This document shows, piece by piece, positions 51,557 to 55,565 of a DNA stretch of 55,565 bases. Source of the stretch: Owenweeksia sp. (GTDB lineage Bacteria; Bacteroidota; Bacteroidia; Flavobacteriales; Schleiferiaceae); NCBI GenBank assembly GCA_028277105.1, contig JANQHO010000056.1, positions 1 to 55,565 on the forward strand. The letters run 5' to 3'. The translations under genes were made by a program, and so were the position numbers. Below the pieces are notes generated by a model. That model ran no database searches, was not told where the DNA came from, and saw only the letters and a list, made by a program, of their open reading frames with translations. Positions within the stretch are counted from its first letter, which is position 1. The number at the start of each line of letters is the position of its first letter.

Positions 51557-51581
51557 AAAAACCCTGCAAAAGCAGGGTTTT
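51557..51581 (-). terminator. Terminator after secDF
   Basis: AAAACCCTGC / GCAGGGTTTT forms a 10-bp stem with a 4-base loop, and on the minus strand the T run continues as TTTTTCTTATAC. It begins 24 bp after the secDF stop and lies before the tatA start at 51510. The same stem read on the plus strand has few Ts after it. Confidence 0.85.
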
Positions 51582-51604
51582 AATATTTGTCATGGGGTCT
51601 GATT

Positions 51605-54600
51605 TTATTTGCTATCTTCCTTTTCTGACCTCTTGAGGGTATCCAGCATCAAGGGAGTAGCAATAAACAAAGATGAATAAGTACCCACTACTACCCCTAT
51701 CAGAAGGGCAAACATGAATCCTCTGATCACTTCTCCTCCAAAAATAAATATGATCAACAATACAAAGAAGGTGGTTAAAGAGGTATTGATGGTACGGCTA
51801 AGGGTACTGTTCAAGGCTTCGTTTACCACATTGAGCATCGATTTGCGTTTAGAATGAATCTTTAGATACTCCCGTATACGGTCAAATACCACTACGGTAT
51901 CATTAAGTGAGTAACCTATAACCGTTAGCACTGCAGCGATAAAAGCCTGGTCTATCTCCAATGAAAATGGCAGTATACCATATAAAATAGAGAAAAGGGA
52001 CAATACGATCAACACATCGTGAAAGGCCGCTGCCACTGCCCCCAGGCTATATTGCCACTTGTTGAAACGGATGAGTATGTACAGGAAGATCACTATCAAT
52101 GAGAACAGAATGGCCCAAACAGCAGATTTCTTGATATCGTCAGCTATAGTAGGGCCTACTTGCCTCTCGGCCACAATACCCAATTCTCCATCTCCACTAG
52201 CCTCCGATAAAAAGGCTTCTTTTTCGGGTACTTCAGCATAAAAGCCGGATAAGCCATCGTACAGCTTATTTTTAATTTCCTCTTCTATCTCAGTACCGGT
52301 TTCGTCAATCTTATACTTGGTAGTGATAATTACCTGGCTGTTTTCGCCAATAGTTTTAACTTCAGGGGAAACCTTATTGCCTTCTTCATCAACAAAATAA
52401 TCTCCCAGTTTTGTCTGGATATCAACAGAGCTTACAGCTTGATCAAAACGAACCTGATAGGAGCGTCCTCCGACAAAATCAACTCCAAAATTGAGCCCTT
52501 TGGTAGAAAGAGAAATAATTCCCGATAGTACAATTAGTCCGCTAACCAGGTAAGCAACCCTTCGCTTGTTAAGAAAGTCTATGCTGAAGTTGCGAAAGGC
52601 ATTACGGGTAATATTTGTAGCAAAGGATACTACTTTTTTGCGTTCCAGGCGGAATTCAAAAATAAGGCGGGTGATAAAGATAGCACAGAAGAGCGAAGTA
52701 AGTATACCTATGATAAGAGTAGTAGCAAAACCCCGAATAGGACCCGTGCCAAAAAGGTATAATATAACCCCGGTCAGGAAAGTAGTGACATTGGCGTCAA
52801 TGATAGAGCTATAGGCATTGTCGTAACCATCTTTAATGGCCAATCTCAGCCCTTTTCCATGACTTAATTCCTCGCGAATACGCTCATAGATAAGGACATT
52901 AGCATCTACTGCCATACCAATAGTAAGTACAATACCGGCAATACCGGGCAGGGTAAGCACTGCTCCGAGAGAGGCCAACACCCCGAAAATGAAGAACATA
53001 TTTACAATGAGAGCAACATTTGAGGCAATGCCAGCACCATTGTAATAGAATATCATGTAAATGAGCACGATGATAAGAGCTATAATAAATGACCACAAAC
53101 CGGCATTAATGGCTTCCTGCCCCAATGAAGGTCCTACAATATCCGCCTGAATGATCTTTGCCGGGGCAGGCAAAGCTCCAGCCTTGAGAATATTGGCGAG
53201 ATCTTTGGCATCTTCAATAGTGAAATTACCCTGGATTACAGTATTTCCGGTCGGTATTTCATTGGAAACAACCGGGAAAGAGTATACATAGCCATCGAGT
53301 ACAACTGCAATGGCTTTGTTATCGGCACCATCATCGTTTGGAACACCAGCTGCCTCACGGGTAATTTTTTGCCAGATACCGGCTCCGCGGGCATTCATTG
53401 TCATGTTAACGATAGCATCGTTGCGTTCATCGAAATCCTGACGGGCATCCGTTACTACATCACCTCCCAAAGCTGGTTCCTGAGAACGGTTGGTACGGGC
53501 AGCCAACAGATATAATATTTCTCCTTCCTCAGGCTTAGCTGTCCACATGAATTTGGTATATCTCGCATTACCGGTTAGCAGAGCCCTTACTTTGGGATGA
53601 TTAAGGTATTCATTGACCTTATGGGTATCGGCAACTCTAGCCAGCCCAACAATTGGTCCCCGTCTGGGTTGCCCGGCCTGAAAATCGTAATTGGGAGTAA
53701 GTACCTCATACAAGGGATTAAACTGATCATTCAGGGAATCAACAGGCTCTTCTAACTCTGCCAGGCCTGAGTCTGCCTCTACACTAGCTGAAGTATCATC
53801 ATCAAAAGGTTCGTCAGCCAGTAAGTTACTGTCTTCTTCTTCAATGGGACTTATATTAAATATATCATCAACATCCGTATTTTCACTACCTAAAACTGAA
53901 TCTGAATCCGTTTTATCGGCCCTGGGGTTATCAACAATCGTTTTGAGTCTATCGTTGGCTGCATTTAGAAAACCCAAAAGTTCAACCCCGTCATACAGAT
54001 TCCAGAATTCCAATTCAGCTGTAGATTGGAGTAACTTTTTAACCCTGTCGGGGTCCTTTACCCCGGGAAGTTCTACTAAAATGCGCCCACCGTTCTCCAG
54101 GCGTTGTATATTAGGCTGAACCACCCCAAACTGGTCAATACGTGCCCGTAAAACGGTATATACATTTTCAACGGCAGCATTGACCTTATCGCTCAATTCC
54201 TCTTTAATGAGTTCGTCATCGGCATTAAAACCTAATTTATCGTTGATCTCTTTAGTACCGAATATGGCCGGATCGCTAAGGCTGATAGCGAGTTTCTTTT
54301 CTTCTTTAACATCTTCAAAAGCAGTAAAAAAGTTGGTGAGAAAGTCTTCCTGGCTATTGGCTGCTATTTTATCAGCCCTACCCAGAGCTTCCGTAAAGGC
54401 AGGGTGTTTGGAATTGTTAGATAGTTCCCTGAGGATATCGCGTACCGAAACCTCCAGTATCACATTCATACCTCCCCTAAGATCCAGTCCAAGGTTGATT
54501 TCTTTTTCCTTTACTTCCTGGTAGGTAAAATCGCTCAGGTATATATTATATACTGTTAAGCCACTGATTGAATCTAAGTAGCGCTGTTTTTTGTCATAGT

Positions 54601-54724
54601 CGCCATCAGCGTACTCTTCGGCATCACTCTCCACACTTTGAGCTACGTAAGTAAATGACAGTTGGTATAAACAGGCCAGGGCAAAAACAATAGCAAATAA
54701 GCGTATAACTCCTTTATTTTGCAT
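51605..54724 (-). CDS. secDF: Protein translocase SecDF (fused SecD and SecF)
   Basis: A 1039-residue inner-membrane protein fusing SecD and SecF, which use the proton gradient to pull exported proteins through SecYEG on the periplasmic side. SecD: helix 1 (about 7-27), NLGLDLRGGMNVILEV (77-92), the periplasmic P1 domain, and a second block VTIGMAVDANVLIYERIREELSHGKGLRLA. SecF: LNFGVDFVGGRSYQVRF, then TVIGYSLNDTVVVFDRIREYLK. The family D and R residues in the membrane (VDANV, NDTVVVFDRIRE) are present. An acidic insert of about 70 residues (near 265-340, poly-D/E/S) sits in P1. Promoter at 54763-54793; own terminator. Confidence 0.96.
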   Translation of the reverse strand: MQNKGVIRLFAIVFALACLYQLSFTYVAQSVESDAEEYADGDYDKKQRYLDSISGLTVYNIYLSDFTYQEVKEKEINLGLDLRGGMNVILEVSVRDILRELSNNSKHPAFTEALGRADKIAANSQEDFLTNFFTAFEDVKEEKKLAISLSDPAIFGTKEINDKLGFNADDELIKEELSDKVNAAVENVYTVLRARIDQFGVVQPNIQRLENGGRILVELPGVKDPDRVKKLLQSTAELEFWNLYDGVELLGFLNAANDRLKTIVDNPRADKTDSDSVLGSENTDVDDIFNISPIEEEDSNLLADEPFDDDTSASVEADSGLAELEEPVDSLNDQFNPLYEVLTPNYDFQAGQPRRGPIVGLARVADTHKVNEYLNHPKVRALLTGNARYTKFMWTAKPEEGEILYLLAARTNRSQEPALGGDVVTDARQDFDERNDAIVNMTMNARGAGIWQKITREAAGVPNDDGADNKAIAVVLDGYVYSFPVVSNEIPTGNTVIQGNFTIEDAKDLANILKAGALPAPAKIIQADIVGPSLGQEAINAGLWSFIIALIIVLIYMIFYYNGAGIASNVALIVNMFFIFGVLASLGAVLTLPGIAGIVLTIGMAVDANVLIYERIREELSHGKGLRLAIKDGYDNAYSSIIDANVTTFLTGVILYLFGTGPIRGFATTLIIGILTSLFCAIFITRLIFEFRLERKKVVSFATNITRNAFRNFSIDFLNKRRVAYLVSGLIVLSGIISLSTKGLNFGVDFVGGRSYQVRFDQAVSSVDIQTKLGDYFVDEEGNKVSPEVKTIGENSQVIITTKYKIDETGTEIEEEIKNKLYDGLSGFYAEVPEKEAFLSEASGDGELGIVAERQVGPTIADDIKKSAVWAILFSLIVIFLYILIRFNKWQYSLGAVAAAFHDVLIVLSLFSILYGILPFSLEIDQAFIAAVLTVIGYSLNDTVVVFDRIREYLKIHSKRKSMLNVVNEALNSTLSRTINTSLTTFFVLLIIFIFGGEVIRGFMFALLIGVVVGTYSSLFIATPLMLDTLKRSEKEDSK

Positions 54725-54762
54725 TCTTGAGAGGGGATTATATAGGTTCCAAAAATAGTCGG

Positions 54763-54793
54763 CAAATATAGAATTTCAGTAAATAAATCACAA
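54763..54793 (-). promoter_or_regulatory. secDF promoter (Bacteroidota -33/-7)
   Basis: On the minus strand TTG (54793-54791), 20 bases, then TATATTTG (54770-54763), a perfect -7 match 38 bp before the secDF ATG. It is one of the two clearest promoters in the window, with rpmH. Confidence 0.65.
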
Positions 54794-54836
54794 TGAGCTA
54801 TCACTTATCAACTCTTTATTATTTGCCGTTAGATAT

Positions 54837-54844
54837 TATATTTG
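54837..54844 (+). promoter_or_regulatory. Putative -7 element of the VCBS gene
   Basis: TATATTTG, exact match to TAnnTTTG, 25 bp before the ATG at 54870. No TTG lies at the usual distance upstream, although AT-rich sequence with CTTT occupies that place. The element is divergent to the secDF promoter. Confidence 0.45.
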
Positions 54845-54869
54845 AAAGAATTGTTCAGATACTATAAAT

Positions 54870-55565
54870 ATGGTCAAAAAAATTCTGTTAATACTATTTC
54901 TGTGCCCCTTCCTTAGCTCTGCCCAGACTGTAAACGGCTTCAGCTTCTACCCGACTAACGATATACCAGTTGTTTTTTATGGTGATACATTAGCCCTGGC
55001 GGGGGCCGGTGGGTTAAATCACGTACTGGTGAATACCATTGACCTGAACTTAGATAACGTAGACGATCTTTTAGTTTACGATCGCATTGGGCACAAGCTG
55101 GTTCCCCTTTTAACCAAAGGCTCCGGTAATGATAAGTATTACCAGTACGCTCCCCAATTCATTGAAAAATTCCCCAAACTCAACAGTTGGATATTACTGA
55201 AGGACTATAACTGCGATGGCAAAAAAGACATCTTTTACGGAAGCAACATCAGCAATATCAAGGTAATGACTAATGTGAGCCAGAACGAACTGCAGTTTCA
55301 GCCTTATAACAACGGTGACGTTATTGACAGTGATTATTTCTCTGGGAAATCCCCTCTTTATTCCTCGTTCATCAATCTACCTGCCATTGGCGATGTAGAT
55401 GGAGATGGCAGCATAGATCTTCTTACCTATGGCAACAGTGATAATCGCGTGTATTACCACAAAGGCAATACCCCTTGTGAGGTTGATTTTGTTTTACAGG
55501 AAGTTTGCTGGGGACATTTCACAGAAAGCGGTTTCTATCGCTCAGTTGAGATAGGCAACTGCGTA
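54870..55565 (+). CDS. Secreted VCBS/FG-GAP repeat protein (N-terminal part)
   Basis: The gene starts with ATG at 54870 and runs off the right edge; 232 codons are visible without a stop. Signal peptide MVKKILLILFLCPFLSSAQ (cleavage after about 18). Repeats with calcium-binding DxxxDxxxD loops follow: NTIDLNLDNVDDLLVYD, LKDYNCDGKKDIFYG and IGDVDGDGSIDLLTYG, each the core of a VCBS/FG-GAP blade, so a beta-propeller surface protein is expected. A T9SS sorting domain would lie beyond the window. It differs from the 27272 protein in having fewer, more widely spaced repeats. Divergent from secDF. Confidence 0.85.
   Translation, partial: MVKKILLILFLCPFLSSAQTVNGFSFYPTNDIPVVFYGDTLALAGAGGLNHVLVNTIDLNLDNVDDLLVYDRIGHKLVPLLTKGSGNDKYYQYAPQFIEKFPKLNSWILLKDYNCDGKKDIFYGSNISNIKVMTNVSQNELQFQPYNNGDVIDSDYFSGKSPLYSSFINLPAIGDVDGDGSIDLLTYGNSDNRVYYHKGNTPCEVDFVLQEVCWGHFTESGFYRSVEIGNCV

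Noticed and set aside
1..55565. CRISPR array, tRNA or rRNA genes, prophage, plasmid or origin
   Set aside because: All gaps were read; none has repeat-spacer structure, cloverleaf-like arms with a TTCGA loop, or phage/replication genes. rpmH is present but without dnaA, rnpA or DnaA boxes.

Overview
This window comes from a member of the Bacteroidota. The evidence is the set of lineage-typical families (DUF3822 beside rsmD, DUF4834, DUF2851, type III glutamine synthetase, fused SecDF), several type IX secretion cargo proteins (one type A C-terminal sorting domain, one gliding-motility type B/CHU_C domain, VCBS/PKD repeats), a PorE-like OmpA protein, and promoter elements of the Bacteroidota form TTG-N19/20-TAnnTTTG. 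The DNA is moderately AT-rich and gene-dense, with many overlapping genes. I cannot name a genus; a marine Flavobacteriia/Cytophagia-type organism is a guess.

Layout. 1-10.3 kb holds housekeeping genes: the start of a 7TM sensor protein, a PlsC-like acyltransferase, a RecD-like helicase, a membrane-anchored unknown plus DUF3822 and rsmD, then rdgB, rlmH, nadC, a BrkB/YihY membrane protein, a DUF2147 protein and a YfhO-like membrane protein. 10.3-27.2 kb is a surface-glycan locus: two glycosyltransferases, a heparinase II/III-like protein, a Wzx-like flippase, two intact sulfotransferases and one truncated one, a CBS-nucleotidyltransferase, a LegC-like aminotransferase, an SDR epimerase/dehydratase, a NodB-like deacetylase, a non-hydrolysing UDP-GlcNAc 2-epimerase, and two near-identical copies of a NeuD-like acetyltransferase about 7.3 kb apart, one of them frameshifted. 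Its middle is AT-richer, has long gene-poor gaps and may contain an IS3 orfA scrap, so it looks like a region of gene gain and loss.

27.3-37.4 kb carries a 960-residue T9SS cargo protein, DUF4834, carB, rpmH with a clear promoter and terminator, an RmlD-like reductase, and a tight set PspC / K+ channel / PspC / DUF2851. 37.5-41.7 kb has yceI, a MarR regulator and a three-gene operon of secreted proteins ending in a CHU_C protein. The first two proteins of that operon share the C-terminal residues IYHY. 42.1-54.7 kb is core again: pyrF, prfA, purM, a PorE-like OmpA/LysM protein, glnN, a Ca2+/Na+ exchanger, tatA and secDF. The window ends inside a second VCBS-type secreted protein.

How the genes fit together. 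The sugar-nucleotide enzymes, transferases, sulfotransferases and flippase can be read as a pathway building an amino-sugar-containing, probably sulfated, surface or exported polysaccharide. The secreted repeat proteins, the PorE-like protein, SecDF and TatA belong to protein export and cell-surface assembly. No tRNA, rRNA, CRISPR array, intact insertion sequence or prophage was seen. The most unusual observations are the shared IYHY ends, the duplicated and decayed NeuD-like gene, the abruptly cut sulfotransferase, and the long G/C homopolymers in or beside genes (10 nt inside purM).
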